A stretch of DNA of 64,000 bases from Methylotenera versatilis 301 (GCF_000093025.1 NC_014207.1:310001-374000), one strand, 5' to 3'. Positions 36,450 to 46,742 are shown, counted from the stretch's first letter. Notes: generated by a model not told the origin, from the letters alone. A program made the numbers and translations.

Positions 36450-37109
36450 ATGAAAAAAATTGATATAGCAGTGGTTGATTATGGCATGGGCAATTTGCGC
36501 TCAGTGTCTAAAGCATTAGAGCATGTCGCACCCAACAAAAACGTACTGGTGACTAGCAACCCTGCTGATATAGAAAATGCCGATCGCATTGTGTTTCCAG
36601 GTCAAGGCGCGATGCCGGATTGTATCCGTGAATTAGATGCTCGTGGTCTGCGTAGTTCAGTCATGCATGCTGCAAGTAACAAGCCATTTCTAGGGATTTG
36701 CATTGGCTTGCAAATGCTGTTTGAACATTCTGAAGAAGGCGACGCAGCTGGATTAGGTTTGTTTAAGGGTAATGTGAAACGCTTTGCAACAGTTGATATG
36801 CATGACGAGAACGGCGAAAAGTTAAAAGTGCCACATATGGGTTGGAATCAGGTTTATCAAAACCGTAACCAACAATCAGCAACGCATGCGCTATGGAATA
36901 ACATAGAAGACGGTGCGCGTTTTTACTATGTGCACAGTTATTATGTGCAGCCTGATGATACAAGCATCATCGGTGGTTACAGCGAGTATCCCAAACAGTT
37001 TACTAGCGCGATAGCGCAGGATAATTTGTTCGCAGTGCAGTTTCACCCAGAAAAAAGTGCAACGGCAGGCTTGCAAATGTTAAGCAATTTCGTAAACTGG
37101 TTACCTTAA
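36450..37109 (+). CDS. hisH: Imidazole glycerol phosphate synthase, glutaminase subunit HisH
   Basis: A 219-residue class I glutamine amidotransferase that feeds ammonia to HisF. The catalytic nucleophile is Cys84 in LGICIGLQML; the His-Glu pair is in FAVQFHPEKSA. VDYGMGNLRSV and FPGQGAMPDC are family signatures. It follows hisB by 49 bases. Confidence 0.95.
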   Translation: MKKIDIAVVDYGMGNLRSVSKALEHVAPNKNVLVTSNPADIENADRIVFPGQGAMPDCIRELDARGLRSSVMHAASNKPFLGICIGLQMLFEHSEEGDAAGLGLFKGNVKRFATVDMHDENGEKLKVPHMGWNQVYQNRNQQSATHALWNNIEDGARFYYVHSYYVQPDDTSIIGGYSEYPKQFTSAIAQDNLFAVQFHPEKSATAGLQMLSNFVNWLP

Positions 37110-37194
37110 ATAAATGTAACTCTGAAGTTATTTTTACAATATTTTTTAATCGCTTAATTTCAATTATTATCAAATAAATCAATATCAAATCATT

Positions 37195-37938
37195 ATGTTA
37201 ATTATCCCAGCAATTGATCTTAAAGATGGCCACTGTGTAAGACTAAAACAAGGCTTAATGGAAGAGTCCACCGTATTTTCTGAAGACCCAGGTGCCATGG
37301 CACGCCATTGGGTAGACAGTGGTGGTAAACGCTTACATTTGGTCGATTTAAATGGTGCATTTGCAGGTAAGCCTGTCAATGAAGCCGCGATTAAATCTAT
37401 TGTTCGCGCAGTTGGAGGTGAAATTCCTATTCAACTCGGTGGCGGTATTCGCGACCTTGAAACCATAGAGCGCTATTTAGATAACGGCATTGACTATGTG
37501 ATTATCGGCACCGCGGCGGTAAAGAACCCAGGTTTCTTGCATGAGGCTTGTGATGCGTTTCCTGGTCAGATTATCGTCGGCTTAGATGCAAAAGAAGGCA
37601 AAGTTGCTGTGGATGGGTGGTCAAAATTGACAGGGCATGATGTGATTGATTTAGCGAAAAAATTCGAAGGTTATGGCGTCAGTTCAATCGTCTATACCGA
37701 CATAGGTCGTGATGGCATGCTAACCGGCGTCAATATTGAGGCGACTGTTGCTTTAGCGCAAGCATTAACAATTCCAGTGATTGCTTCTGGCGGTGTGACT
37801 AACTTAGACGACGTGCGTAAACTTTGCGCAGTGGCTAGTGAAGGTATTATCGGTACGATTACTGGACGAGCAATTTATGAAGGTGCGCTTGATTTCGCTG
37901 CGGCGCAACAACTTGCGGATGAATTAAGTGCTCGCTAA
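37195..37938 (+). CDS. hisA: Phosphoribosylformimino-5-aminoimidazole carboxamide ribotide isomerase HisA
   Basis: A 247-residue TIM barrel catalysing the Amadori rearrangement of ProFAR. The active-site Asp is in [14 protein letters not shown]; phosphate-binding loops are QLGGGIRD and IASGGV; the second catalytic Asp is in [12 protein letters not shown]. An 85-base gap separates it from hisH. It overlaps hisF by 11 bases. Confidence 0.95.
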   Translation: MLIIPAIDLKDGHCVRLKQGLMEESTVFSEDPGAMARHWVDSGGKRLHLVDLNGAFAGKPVNEAAIKSIVRAVGGEIPIQLGGGIRDLETIERYLDNGIDYVIIGTAAVKNPGFLHEACDAFPGQIIVGLDAKEGKVAVDGWSKLTGHDVIDLAKKFEGYGVSSIVYTDIGRDGMLTGVNIEATVALAQALTIPVIASGGVTNLDDVRKLCAVASEGIIGTITGRAIYEGALDFAAAQQLADELSAR

Positions 37939-38692
37939 ACGCATTATTCCATGTCTAGATGTGACTAATGGGCGCGTAGTTAAAGGTATTAATTTCTTAG
38001 AGTTGCGCGATGCAGGTGATCCTGTTGAGATTGCTAAACGCTATGACGACCAAGGCGCCGATGAACTCACGTTTTTAGATATTACTGCCAGTTCTGATAA
38101 CCGTGGATTGATTCTGCATATTATTGAAGAGGTCGCTTCTCAAGTTTTTATTCCATTAACAGTCGGCGGCGGCGTGCGTGAAGTTGAAGATGTGCGCAGA
38201 TTGTTAAATGCGGGTGCAGATAAAGTCAGTATTAACACAACTGCAGTGCTTAACCCACAAATGGTGCAAGATGCGGCAAGTCGATTCGGTTCGCAATGTA
38301 TCGTGGTTGCGATTGATGCTAAAAAAGTAGATAACCAGCCGTTTGAGTGGGAAGTGTTTACTCACGGCGGACGCAAGGCGACAGGTTTAGATGCGGTTAA
38401 ATGGGCTGAGTACATGGCTAAACTGGGCGCTGGTGAGTTGTTAGTCACTAGTATGGACAGAGATGGCACAAAAATTGGCTTCAATAATCCATTGAATAAA
38501 GCCATTTCAAATGCGGTCGATGTACCGATTATTGCCTCTGGCGGCGTGGGCAATTTGCAGCACTTGGTTGATGGCGTAAAAGAAGGTGGCGCTGATGCTG
38601 TGCTGGCAGCGAGTATTTTTCACTATGGAGAATATACCGTTAAGCAAGCCAAAGAGTATATGCAGAGAAATGGTATTGAGGTAAGGCTTTGA
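37928..38692 (+). CDS. hisF: Imidazole glycerol phosphate synthase, cyclase subunit HisF
   Basis: A 254-residue TIM barrel that uses HisH-derived ammonia to make imidazole glycerol phosphate and AICAR. It has [36 protein letters not shown] and [13 protein letters not shown], with both catalytic Asp residues. The start is GTG 37928, within the end of hisA, which indicates translational coupling. Confidence 0.96.
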   Translation: MLAKRIIPCLDVTNGRVVKGINFLELRDAGDPVEIAKRYDDQGADELTFLDITASSDNRGLILHIIEEVASQVFIPLTVGGGVREVEDVRRLLNAGADKVSINTTAVLNPQMVQDAASRFGSQCIVVAIDAKKVDNQPFEWEVFTHGGRKATGLDAVKWAEYMAKLGAGELLVTSMDRDGTKIGFNNPLNKAISNAVDVPIIASGGVGNLQHLVDGVKEGGADAVLAASIFHYGEYTVKQAKEYMQRNGIEVRL

Positions 38693-39075
38693 GTTGGTTA
38701 GATGACATTAGCTGGGACGCAAATGGTCTTGTGCCTGTCATTGCGCAAGAGCACGACACAGGGCGCATACTTATGTTTGCATGGATGAATCGTGAGGCCT
38801 TGCAGCTGACCAATGACAGTAAGCAAGCAGTTTATTGGTCACGTTCACGCAATAAACTGTGGCGCAAGGGTGAAGAATCTGGTCATGTACAACGTGTGCA
38901 TGAGATTCGCTTAGATTGTGATGAAGACGTCATTCTGATTAATGTAGAACAAGTCGGTGGTATTGCTTGTCATACAGGACGACATAACTGTTTTTTTAAA
39001 AAATTAGAGAATGGCGAGTGGCTTATAGATCAGCCTGTTATCAAAAGTCCGGATGAAATATATAAACATGAGTGA
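38689..39075 (+). CDS. hisI: Phosphoribosyl-AMP cyclohydrolase
   Basis: A 128-residue HisI opening the adenine ring of PR-AMP. The zinc/magnesium site segments are [40 protein letters not shown] and [11 protein letters not shown]. It is separate from hisE, as in other Betaproteobacteria, not fused as in enterics. A TTG start at 38689 overlaps the hisF stop by 4 bases. Confidence 0.94.
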   Translation: MSWLDDISWDANGLVPVIAQEHDTGRILMFAWMNREALQLTNDSKQAVYWSRSRNKLWRKGEESGHVQRVHEIRLDCDEDVILINVEQVGGIACHTGRHNCFFKKLENGEWLIDQPVIKSPDEIYKHE

Positions 39076-39397
39076 CACTTTAAACCGATTGGCTGAATTG
39101 TTGGAGCAGCGTAAGAGCGCTGACCCACAAACTTCTTATGTGGCTAAACTGTATGCTAAAGGCATGGACAGCATACTCAAAAAAGTCGGCGAAGAGGCCG
39201 CTGAAACCATTATTGCGGCGAAGAATGGCGATAATGAGCATCTTATCTATGAAACTGCAGATTTATGGTTTCATACATTGGTGATGTTGGCGCAGGCGGG
39301 TTTAAAGCCTCAAGATATCTTGGATGAGCTGGCCAGGCGTGAAGGTCTCTCAGGCTTAGAAGAAAAAGCTTCTAGAGCGGAAGAAGGCGCAAAATAA
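39068..39397 (+). CDS. hisE: Phosphoribosyl-ATP pyrophosphatase
   Basis: A 109-residue HisE (MazG-like fold) hydrolysing PR-ATP. The segment [17 protein letters not shown] ... [14 protein letters not shown] has the acidic metal ligands. I prefer ATG 39068 ([16 protein letters not shown]) over ATG 39053, as it matches family N-termini. It overlaps the hisI stop by 8 bases and hinT by 1. Confidence 0.93.
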   Translation: MSDTLNRLAELLEQRKSADPQTSYVAKLYAKGMDSILKKVGEEAAETIIAAKNGDNEHLIYETADLWFHTLVMLAQAGLKPQDILDELARREGLSGLEEKASRAEEGAK

Positions 39398-39735
39398 TGA
39401 GTGACGATTGCATCTTTTGTAAGATAGTCAACGGTACTATTCCAGCAAAGAAAATCTATGAAGATGAGGATGTCATTGCCTTTAATGACATTAACCCATC
39501 AGCTAGAGTGCATTTTTTGATTGTGCCTAAACTGCATATTGAAAGTCTGGCTAGTTGTGAAGCGCAGCATCAAGCTTTGCTTGGAAAAATGCTATTACTT
39601 GCGCCGAAACTTGCAAAAGAGCAAGGTTTGGCTGGTTTCAAAACGCTCATCAATACAGGTAAAGATGGCGGTCAGTTAGTATTTCATATTCATATACATG
39701 TGCTGGGTGGCGGTAATGCGCCACTTAAAGTTTAA
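39397..39735 (+). CDS. HIT family hydrolase (HinT-like)
   Basis: A 112-residue histidine-triad protein. The catalytic triad is FHIHIHVLGGG; CIFCKIVNG has the Cys pair of zinc-type HIT proteins at the start. The family hydrolyses nucleoside phosphoramidates such as AMP-lysine. The TAATG overlap with hisE and its position before tatA follow the usual betaproteobacterial his-hit-tat order. Confidence 0.93.
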   Translation: MSDDCIFCKIVNGTIPAKKIYEDEDVIAFNDINPSARVHFLIVPKLHIESLASCEAQHQALLGKMLLLAPKLAKEQGLAGFKTLINTGKDGGQLVFHIHIHVLGGGNAPLKV

Positions 39736-39756
39736 TTATATTTCTGGAGAATTATC

Positions 39757-39963
39757 ATGGGTTCATTTAGCATTTGGCATTGGTTAATTGTATTGTTGAT
39801 CGTGGTATTAGTATTCGGAACTAAAAAGCTTAAAAATATTGGTGGCGATGTAGGTGGCGCGGTCAATGAGTTCAAAAAAGCTATGCGTGATGACAAGGTC
39901 ACCGATAACAAAGAGACTGGTAATACTATCGAAGCTGAAGTGACGAACAAAACTAAGCAATAA
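39757..39963 (+). CDS. tatA: Sec-independent translocase subunit TatA
   Basis: A 68-residue pore-forming subunit of the twin-arginine translocase. One N-terminal helix ([16 protein letters not shown]) is followed by the hinge [14 protein letters not shown] and the amphipathic helix AVNEFKKAM. TatB and TatC follow. A CTGGAGAA ribosome site precedes the ATG. Confidence 0.95.
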   Translation: MGSFSIWHWLIVLLIVVLVFGTKKLKNIGGDVGGAVNEFKKAMRDDKVTDNKETGNTIEAEVTNKTKQ

Positions 39964-39968
39964 CGGAT

Positions 39969-40385
39969 ATGTTTGATGTTTCCTTCTCAGAGTTAATCGT
40001 TATTGCTGTGGTGGCTCTGATCGTAATCGGTCCAGAGAAGCTGCCAAAGGTGGCTCGTACGCTAGGCGCGATTGCAGGTCGCATGCAGCGATATGTGGCG
40101 CAAGTGAAAGAGGAAGTGAATCGAGAAGTACGCTTTCAAGAGTTGCAACAGTTGCAGCAAGAGATTCAAGATACGGTCACTAAAACCAAAGAGACTATTG
40201 AATCAAGCGTGCAAGGTGGTATAGATGCAATTTCTAAGGATGTTTCTGAGTTCAAATTAGAAGCTACTAATCCGAAAACACCAGAGTTACAACCCACGGT
40301 TGTGAATTCTGCTGATATTAAATCTACGGATACAAAACCTAAAGTCAAAAGAACGCGCGCCAAAAAAATCTCAACTACAGAATAA
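39969..40385 (+). CDS. tatB: Sec-independent translocase subunit TatB
   Basis: A 138-residue TatB that, with TatC, receives twin-arginine signal peptides. The N-terminal helix begins MFDVSFSELIVIAVVALIVIGPEKLP, with the conserved Glu and Gly-Pro. A long amphipathic helix (VARTLGAIAGRMQRYVAQVKEEV) and a variable polar tail follow. It lies 5 bases after tatA. Confidence 0.94.
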   Translation: MFDVSFSELIVIAVVALIVIGPEKLPKVARTLGAIAGRMQRYVAQVKEEVNREVRFQELQQLQQEIQDTVTKTKETIESSVQGGIDAISKDVSEFKLEATNPKTPELQPTVVNSADIKSTDTKPKVKRTRAKKISTTE

Positions 40386-40391
40386 ACGCTA

Positions 40392-41135
40392 GTGACCCCT
40401 ACAGATAACTTCATTTCACACTTAATTGAATTGCGCGACCGCTTATTGCGCATCGTGCTAGGTTTTATTCTTGTATTCATCGGATTTTTTCCGTTTGCAA
40501 ACAAGATTTACGCGCTACTCGCAGCCCCTTTGCTAAGTAAGTTGCCGGCAGGTGGTCAAATGATTGCTACAGCGGTCACCACGCCATTCTTTGTGCCGAT
40601 GAAAGTCGCGATGATGGCAGCATTTATTGTTTCACTGCCACATACCATGTATCAAGTTTGGGCATTTATAGCGCCTGGACTGTATTCGCATGAAAAGAAG
40701 TTCATGATTCCAATGATTATTGCTAGTAGCCTGCTGTTTTTAGCGGGCATGGCATTTGCATATTTTGTAGTGTTTCCGGTTGTGTTTGGGTTCATTGTAG
40801 GTTCAGCACCAAAAGGTGTTGCTGTAATGACCGATATTGGCAATTATTTAGATTTTGTCTTAACGCTGTTTTTTGCCTTTGGTTTGGCATTTCAAGTGCC
40901 GATTGCAGTGGTGATGACTGTGCGCTTTGGTTGGCTAACCGTCGCTCAGCTTAAAGAGGCGCGTGGTTACGTAGTGGTTGCCGCGTTTATCATCGGTGCG
41001 ATATTTACTCCACCAGATATTATTTCTCAGTTTATGTTAGCGATGCCTATTTGGATGTTATTTGAACTTGGCTTAATTGTGGCGTCATTTACCAAGCAAA
41101 CTCCAACGCAGAGCATACTGCCACCAACGTCATAA
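40392..41135 (+). CDS. tatC: Sec-independent translocase subunit TatC
   Basis: A 247-residue six-helix membrane protein that recognises RR signal peptides. Its N-terminal FISHLIELRDRLLR contains the conserved signal-binding Glu. Other family marks are MVYQVWAFIAPGLYSHEKK-like MYQVWAFIAPGLY and FGLAFQVPIAVV. The start is GTG 40392, 6 bases after tatB. Confidence 0.95.
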   Translation: MTPTDNFISHLIELRDRLLRIVLGFILVFIGFFPFANKIYALLAAPLLSKLPAGGQMIATAVTTPFFVPMKVAMMAAFIVSLPHTMYQVWAFIAPGLYSHEKKFMIPMIIASSLLFLAGMAFAYFVVFPVVFGFIVGSAPKGVAVMTDIGNYLDFVLTLFFAFGLAFQVPIAVVMTVRFGWLTVAQLKEARGYVVVAAFIIGAIFTPPDIISQFMLAMPIWMLFELGLIVASFTKQTPTQSILPPTS

Positions 41136-41168
41136 AGCTCCGTCAATAATCACAAGGTTTAGAGCCGC

Positions 41169-42353
41169 TTACTCTTTTTCTACTGCCGGTTTTGGTCGCT
41201 TACCAATCAATACCGCAATGTTCAGTCTTTGCTCTGCTCTCGCGATTTTGAATGTCGCTTTCTGGTTGGGCGGAAGGGCTGCAATTAAATTCAGCATATT
41301 ACTTGTGTCTGCAATCGGTTTGTTGTCTATCGTTAATAGAACATCGCCAGCACGAAGTCCAGCTCTTTCGGCAGGACTATTTTTAAGCACTCCAGCGATT
41401 AACGCACCTTCCGCAGCTTTTAGTTTGAATGACTCCGCTAGCTCTGGGGTGATGTCTTGCGCCTCAATGCCGATCCAGCCTCTAGTCACATTGCCTTGGC
41501 TGACAATTTGATCCATTACTTGGCTCGCTAAAGTAGCCGGGATTGCGAAGCCGATACCCATAGAGCCGCCACTGCGAGAGTATATGGCACTGTTAATGCC
41601 CACTAAGTTACCCTCGGTATCTATCAATGCACCACCTGAGTTACCTGGGTTGATTGAGGCATCTGTTTGAATAAAGTTTTCAAAGGTATTGATGCCTAAA
41701 TGGTTACGACCTAGCGCACTGATAATACCTTGCGTTACCGTTTGACCAACCCCAAATGGGTTGCCAATAGCTAAAACAACATCACCTACACTCAGTTTAT
41801 CTGAGCTGGCAAAAGTGATTGCAGGTAAATTATCGGCTTCAATTTTAATTAAGGCTAAATCTGTATCAGGGTCTGTACCTACTACTTTGGCAGACATTTT
41901 ACGGCCATCTGCAAGTGCGATTTCAATTTCGTCTGCTGAGGCTACTACATGATTATTCGTTAAAATTAAACCTTGTTCGCTAACGATAACTCCAGACCCT
42001 AGACTATTCTCAGGTTGAGTTTGAGTATCAGGATCATCCAATTGGTCGCCAAAAAACTGACGAAAAGCAGGATCATCCAAATATTTTTGATGAGGGTTGT
42101 CTGGCGCCTTTTTACTAGTGAAGATATTCACCACTGATGGCATCGCTTTTTTCACTGCTTGGCTATAAGACCCAACTAAACTGCCACCATTGATAGGCTC
42201 AGCCTGCTTTACCAACACCGTGCTATTAGGTTTTGCCAGCATATTTTCTAGTAAGCTAGGAAAGAAAAGCCGCAATACAAAAACCAGTGCCAAACAAACG
42301 GTGACTGTTTGAGCAAAAATGAGCCATAATTTTTTATGTAGTTGATTGTTCAT
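41169..42353 (-). CDS. Membrane-anchored trypsin-like serine protease with one PDZ domain (DegS-like)
   Basis: A 394-residue S1C protease. One N-terminal helix (about 9-31) anchors it facing the periplasm. The catalytic triad is His135 (TNNHVV), Asp165 (DTDLALI) and Ser239 (GNSGGA). One PDZ domain follows (about 290-385, GLRAGDVLLTIDNKPI). A single PDZ plus an anchor resembles DegS, which triggers sigma-E by cutting its anti-sigma factor. The link to the sigma/DUF3619 cassette at 1.2 kb is only a hypothesis. It converges on tatC. Confidence 0.9.
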   Translation of the reverse strand: MNNQLHKKLWLIFAQTVTVCLALVFVLRLFFPSLLENMLAKPNSTVLVKQAEPINGGSLVGSYSQAVKKAMPSVVNIFTSKKAPDNPHQKYLDDPAFRQFFGDQLDDPDTQTQPENSLGSGVIVSEQGLILTNNHVVASADEIEIALADGRKMSAKVVGTDPDTDLALIKIEADNLPAITFASSDKLSVGDVVLAIGNPFGVGQTVTQGIISALGRNHLGINTFENFIQTDASINPGNSGGALIDTEGNLVGINSAIYSRSGGSMGIGFAIPATLASQVMDQIVSQGNVTRGWIGIEAQDITPELAESFKLKAAEGALIAGVLKNSPAERAGLRAGDVLLTIDNKPIADTSNMLNLIAALPPNQKATFKIARAEQRLNIAVLIGKRPKPAVEKE

Positions 42354-42528
42354 TTTGGTGAGTGTAGTTGTGATATTTAGAGTAGTGGTAGAAAAGCCGC
42401 GTTCATTAAATGATCATTGTATAAATTTGAAGTTAATCTTGCGTTTGCTTGAGTAATGTCATGTACGCAATGTAATATCAGGCTATTCTAGCGAATATTC
42501 AAGGTGATGTGATAAAAAGGTCGTAAAA

Positions 42529-43278
42529 ATGGTAAAACTGAATGAGTTACTTCATTATACCCAAGAACTCATGCAAGTTGAGCGCTTCAAAGATTACTGC
42601 CCTAATGGTCTGCAGGTAGAGGGGCGGTCAGAAGTTAATAAAATAGTGACAGGCGTGACAGCAAGCTTGGCGCTACTCGAAGCGGCTAAACAAGCTAACG
42701 CTGATTTGATTTTGGTGCACCATGGATATTTTTGGCGTAATGAAGATCCTAGAGTGGTCGGTATTAAGCGTAATCGTTTAGCTTTTTTGCTAAAAAATGA
42801 CTTGAACTTAATGGCATATCATCTGCCACTCGATGCACATGCTGAGTTTGGCAACAACGTGCAGCTTGGTCAGGTGTTGGGCATAAGCTCTAGCGGCTTT
42901 GCTGGGGAATCTAAACTCATGGCTTATGGCGAGTTAGTTAAGCCTACCACGCTAGCTGCATTTGCGGCGCAAATTGAATCGACTTTGCAACGTGCGCCAT
43001 TGGTCATTGGCGATCCACAAAAAATAGTGCAGAAAGTAGCTTGGTGTACGGGTGCTGCGCAGGGCTATATTGATACAGCCATTGAGCTTGGCGTAGATGT
43101 TTATATCAGCGGCGAAATTTCCGAGCAAACTACGCATCAATCAATTGAATCGGGTGTGTCATATATTTCAGCAGGGCATCATGTAACAGAACGTTATGGC
43201 GTACAAGCATTAGGCCAACATTTAGCTGAGAAATTTAATTTAATACACGAGTTTATAGATATAAAAAATCCAGTTTAG
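42529..43278 (+). CDS. Nif3-like dinuclear metal-centre protein
   Basis: A 249-residue NIF3/YbgI-family protein. Metal-binding segments are [15 protein letters not shown] near the start and [23 protein letters not shown] near the end; [16 protein letters not shown] and AYHLPLDAH are family marks. Biochemical function is unsettled (proposed GTP cyclohydrolase- or hydrolase-like). It lies between the divergent protease gene and petA, a common neighbourhood in Betaproteobacteria. Confidence 0.92.
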   Translation: MVKLNELLHYTQELMQVERFKDYCPNGLQVEGRSEVNKIVTGVTASLALLEAAKQANADLILVHHGYFWRNEDPRVVGIKRNRLAFLLKNDLNLMAYHLPLDAHAEFGNNVQLGQVLGISSSGFAGESKLMAYGELVKPTTLAAFAAQIESTLQRAPLVIGDPQKIVQKVAWCTGAAQGYIDTAIELGVDVYISGEISEQTTHQSIESGVSYISAGHHVTERYGVQALGQHLAEKFNLIHEFIDIKNPV

Positions 43279-43462
43279 TTGTTTTATTTCAGTCACTTAT
43301 AAAATAAAGCTTTAATTAACTTGTAAAGAATTGTATAATCGCAGCCTTTAATATTGCGTCATATTTTTGAGCTTCTAATTTTTTAAATGTAAAAAATATA
43401 GTTAAGCGGATTGATGTTGGCCCCCAAAAGGCAAGAATTCATAATCAGTAGCCGAGGAAATC

Positions 43463-44101
43463 ATGTCAGACAATCACAGTGACAAGCATCAAGCTGGTTC
43501 GCAGTCGGAATCTAGTGCTTCAGTAGATCAAGAAAAGCGTAAATTTTTAATAGCAACATCTGCAGTAGGGGCGCTAGGTTGTGCTGCTGCCGCTGTACCG
43601 TTTATTGTCAGTATGACACCAAGCGAGCGTGCTAAAGCAGCTGGTGCACCAGTTGAGGTGGATATTAGTAAAATCGCCCCAGGTGAGATGATGACTACAG
43701 AGTGGCGTGGTAAGCCTGTGTGGATTATTAATCGTACTGACGAGATGACCGCTGAGCTGACAAAGCACAATGATAAGCTGTCAGATCCAAACTCTGACGT
43801 GACTTCACAGCAGCCTAGTTATTGCAAAAATCCAAGTAGGGCAATTAAGCCTAATTTGGCCGTGATTGTTGGTATTTGTACGCATTTGGGCTGTTCTCCG
43901 TCAGCGAAGTTGCAACCAAAAGGCGATATGGGTGACAGTTGGACTGGTGGCTTCTCATGCCCATGTCATGGATCTAAATTTGATTTGGCAGGACGCGTGT
44001 TAAAGGGTTCACCTGCGCCAATTAATTTGGTTGTGCCGCCATATAAATATTTAGCAGATAACACCTTGCTTATTGGTGTCGATATGGAAGAGAAAGCCTA
44101 A
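43463..44101 (+). CDS. petA: Ubiquinol-cytochrome c reductase Rieske iron-sulfur subunit
   Basis: A 212-residue Rieske protein of the cytochrome bc1 complex. The [2Fe-2S] ligands lie in CTHLGC (Cys139, His141, plus disulfide Cys144) and CPCHGS (Cys166, His169, plus Cys168). The N-terminal anchor helix follows a Tat-type motif that reads EKRKFL: Lys25-Arg26 in place of the usual Arg-Arg. It is the first gene of petABC, after a 184-base spacer containing a TATAAT box at 43334. Confidence 0.95.
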   Translation: MSDNHSDKHQAGSQSESSASVDQEKRKFLIATSAVGALGCAAAAVPFIVSMTPSERAKAAGAPVEVDISKIAPGEMMTTEWRGKPVWIINRTDEMTAELTKHNDKLSDPNSDVTSQQPSYCKNPSRAIKPNLAVIVGICTHLGCSPSAKLQPKGDMGDSWTGGFSCPCHGSKFDLAGRVLKGSPAPINLVVPPYKYLADNTLLIGVDMEEKA

Positions 44102-44103
44102 TC

Positions 44104-45414
44104 ATGACTAATAAAACTGAATCACAAAATAAATCAGTGTTTGCTAAAGCGCTTAGTAACGGTGTGAATTGGGTTGATGACCGTTTTCCGCTTACCAGCA
44201 ACGTTAAGGCGCACTTGACTGAGTATTACGCGCCTAAAAACTTTAACTTCTGGTACTTTTTCGGCTCGCTGGCTATGTTGGTGCTGGTGTTGCAAATAGT
44301 AACAGGTATATTTTTGACTATGCATTACAAGCCTGATGCAGATTTAGCATTTGGCTCAGTGGAATACATCATGCGCGATGTGCCATGGGGTTGGCTCATT
44401 CGTTATATGCACTCTACAGGCGCTTCAATGTTCTTTGTCGTGGTTTATCTTCATATGTTCCGTGGCATTATTTATGGTTCATATCGTAATCCGCGCGAGC
44501 TTATTTGGCTATTTGGTGTGGCTATATTCTTATGTTTAATGGGTGAAGCGTTTTTCGGTTACCTATTACCATGGGGTCAGATGTCCTATTGGGGCGCGCA
44601 AGTCATTGTGAATCTGTTCTCTGCAATACCTTTTGTTGGTCCTGATGTGTCTCAGTGGTTGCGTGGTGACTTCTTGGTTTCAGATGCAACTTTAAATCGC
44701 TTCTTTGCTTTCCATGTAATTGCATTGCCAATGGTCTTGCTGGGCTTGGTTGTAGCGCACTTAATTGCCTTGCATGAAGTGGGTTCTAATAACCCAGATG
44801 GCGTTGAAATTAAGAAAAATAAGGATAAAACAACAGGTATTCCATTGGATGGTATTCCATTCCACCCTTACTACACTGTTAAAGATTTGGTGGGTGTGGT
44901 GATGTTTTTAATTGTGTTCTCAGCGATTATCTTTTTTGCACCTGAAATGGGTGGGTATTTCTTGGAAACTAATAACTTTGTTCCAGCAAACCCAATGGTA
45001 ACACCGGCGCATATTGCACCTGTTTGGTATTTCACGCCTTACTACTCAATATTGCGTGCTGTTCCGCCTATATTTAACTCACAATTCCCAGGTGTGGCTG
45101 CAATGGGCTTATCTGTAATGGTGTTTGCATTATTGCCTTGGCTAGATAAGAGCCCGGTAAAGTCTATCCGCTATCGTGGGACGCTTTATAAAAAATGGTT
45201 GGCAGCATTCGTGGTTAGCTTTTTGGTGCTGGGCTACCTTGGTACTGAGCCTTCAAATATATGGGGTCAATTTGGGCCTGTGTTGGGTGGTGCTGATCGT
45301 GCAACAGTTGTTGCCCGTGTCTTTACTGTCATTTATTTTGCTTTCTTTGCCTTGATGCCTTTGTACACTAAAAAGGATAAAACTACAGCTGTACCAGAAA
45401 GGGTGACGGGCTAA
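44104..45414 (+). CDS. petB: Cytochrome b subunit of the bc1 complex
   Basis: A 436-residue cytochrome b of the full-length type. Haem ligand regions are RYMHSTGASMFFVVVYLHMFRG and FAFHVIALPMVLLGLVVAHLIALHEVG. The Qo-site loop reads PVWYFTPYYSILRAVP, a PVWY rather than PEWY motif, known from Beta- and Gammaproteobacteria. It carries about eight membrane helices. It starts 2 bases after petA. Confidence 0.96.
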   Translation: MTNKTESQNKSVFAKALSNGVNWVDDRFPLTSNVKAHLTEYYAPKNFNFWYFFGSLAMLVLVLQIVTGIFLTMHYKPDADLAFGSVEYIMRDVPWGWLIRYMHSTGASMFFVVVYLHMFRGIIYGSYRNPRELIWLFGVAIFLCLMGEAFFGYLLPWGQMSYWGAQVIVNLFSAIPFVGPDVSQWLRGDFLVSDATLNRFFAFHVIALPMVLLGLVVAHLIALHEVGSNNPDGVEIKKNKDKTTGIPLDGIPFHPYYTVKDLVGVVMFLIVFSAIIFFAPEMGGYFLETNNFVPANPMVTPAHIAPVWYFTPYYSILRAVPPIFNSQFPGVAAMGLSVMVFALLPWLDKSPVKSIRYRGTLYKKWLAAFVVSFLVLGYLGTEPSNIWGQFGPVLGGADRATVVARVFTVIYFAFFALMPLYTKKDKTTAVPERVTG

Positions 45415-45418
45415 TATC

Positions 45419-46141
45419 ATGAAACTTAAAAATATAATGAAAAAAGCTTTATTAGTTATAGCATTTTTACCATTAGTGGCTTTTGCTAACGAAGGTGCTC
45501 ATTTAGATAAAGCACCAATCGATGCTTCAAATCATGAGTCATTGCAACGTGGTGCACGTACATTTGTTAACTATTGCTTAAATTGTCATAGTGCGAACTT
45601 TATGCGCTATAACCGATTGATGGAAATTGGTTTAACCGAGAGCCAAATTAAAGACAATTTGCTGTTCGCAGGTGAAAAAGTTGGCGATCAAATGAAGGTC
45701 TCTATGAATAAGGCGGACGCTAAGAAGTGGTTTGGTGTAGCGCCACCTGACTTGTCTGTTGAAGTGCGTGCTCGCGGTGCTGATTGGGTTTATAGCTATT
45801 TACGTGGTTTTTATCGTGATAGCACCAGCGCAACTGGATGGGGTAACTGTGTGTTTGACCCAAACACTTGTAAAGTAGCTATGCCGCACGTGCTCTACGA
45901 GTTGCAAGGCGAGCAGGAGATGAATCATGAAACACATCAACTTACACTTACAAAGCCTGGCCATATGTCGGTTGCTGAGTACGATGCTTTGGTTGGTGAT
46001 TTAACAAACTATTTGGCTTATATGTCCGAGCCTGCAAAACAACAGCGCAATCATTTGGGCTGGTTTGTACTACTGTTTTTAGGGGTGTTGTTGGTGCTTA
46101 CTTACAAACTCAAAAAAGCTTATTGGAAAGATATACATTAA
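45419..46141 (+). CDS. petC: Cytochrome c1 subunit of the bc1 complex
   Basis: A 240-residue membrane-bound cytochrome c1. It has a signal peptide (about residues 8-23, ending AFA), the haem site CLNCH at 53-57, and C-terminal anchor helix GWFVLLFLGVLLVLTY. Met-ligand region candidates include MPHVLYELQGEQ. It follows petB by 4 bases and passes electrons to soluble cytochromes such as c4. Confidence 0.95.
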   Translation: MKLKNIMKKALLVIAFLPLVAFANEGAHLDKAPIDASNHESLQRGARTFVNYCLNCHSANFMRYNRLMEIGLTESQIKDNLLFAGEKVGDQMKVSMNKADAKKWFGVAPPDLSVEVRARGADWVYSYLRGFYRDSTSATGWGNCVFDPNTCKVAMPHVLYELQGEQEMNHETHQLTLTKPGHMSVAEYDALVGDLTNYLAYMSEPAKQQRNHLGWFVLLFLGVLLVLTYKLKKAYWKDIH

Positions 46142-46142
46142 T

Positions 46143-46742
46143 ATGATGACCTTATACTCAGGGACGACTGATCCCTACAGCCACCGTTGCCGCATTGTTT
46201 TGTTTGAAAAAGGCATGGATTTTCAAGTAATTGACGTTGACCTTGCAAACAAACCAGAAGATTTGGCAGTAATTAACCCGTATAACCAAGTGCCGGTTTT
46301 GGTTGAGCGTGATTTAGTATTATCAGAAGCTAATATTATCAATGAATATATTGATGAGCGCTTTCCTCATCCACAATTGATGCCGCCTGATCCAGTCATG
46401 CGCGCACGTGCAAGGTTGTTCTTATATAACTTTGAAAAAGAGCTGTTTGATCATATTAAAGACATTGAGTCTGGTGATGATGAGAAGGCAGATAAAGCAC
46501 GTATTACTATTCGCGATAATTTGACGCAATTAGTGCCAATTTTCTCTAAACAAAATTATTTGTTAGGTGACGATTACTCAATGCTAGATGTTGCTGTAAC
46601 GCCACTGTTATGGCGCTTAGGCCACTACGGTATTGATTTGCAAAACCAAGCTGCGCCAATATTAAAGTATGCAGAACGTCTATTCTCAAGACCATTGTAT
46701 TCAGATGCAATGACACCTTCAGAAAAAGCGATGCGTAAGTAA
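46143..46742 (+). CDS. sspA: Stringent starvation protein A (GST fold)
   Basis: A 199-residue GST-like protein that binds RNA polymerase and affects stress and stationary-phase transcription. The N-terminal thioredoxin fold has SGTTDPYSHRCRIVLFEKGMDF, NPYNQVPVLVERDLVLSEANII and the SspA-type DERFPHPQLMPPDP motif. The C-terminal helical domain has LLGDDYSMLDVAVTPLLWRLG. It lies between petC and sspB, a common betaproteobacterial order. Confidence 0.93.
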   Translation: MMTLYSGTTDPYSHRCRIVLFEKGMDFQVIDVDLANKPEDLAVINPYNQVPVLVERDLVLSEANIINEYIDERFPHPQLMPPDPVMRARARLFLYNFEKELFDHIKDIESGDDEKADKARITIRDNLTQLVPIFSKQNYLLGDDYSMLDVAVTPLLWRLGHYGIDLQNQAAPILKYAERLFSRPLYSDAMTPSEKAMRK

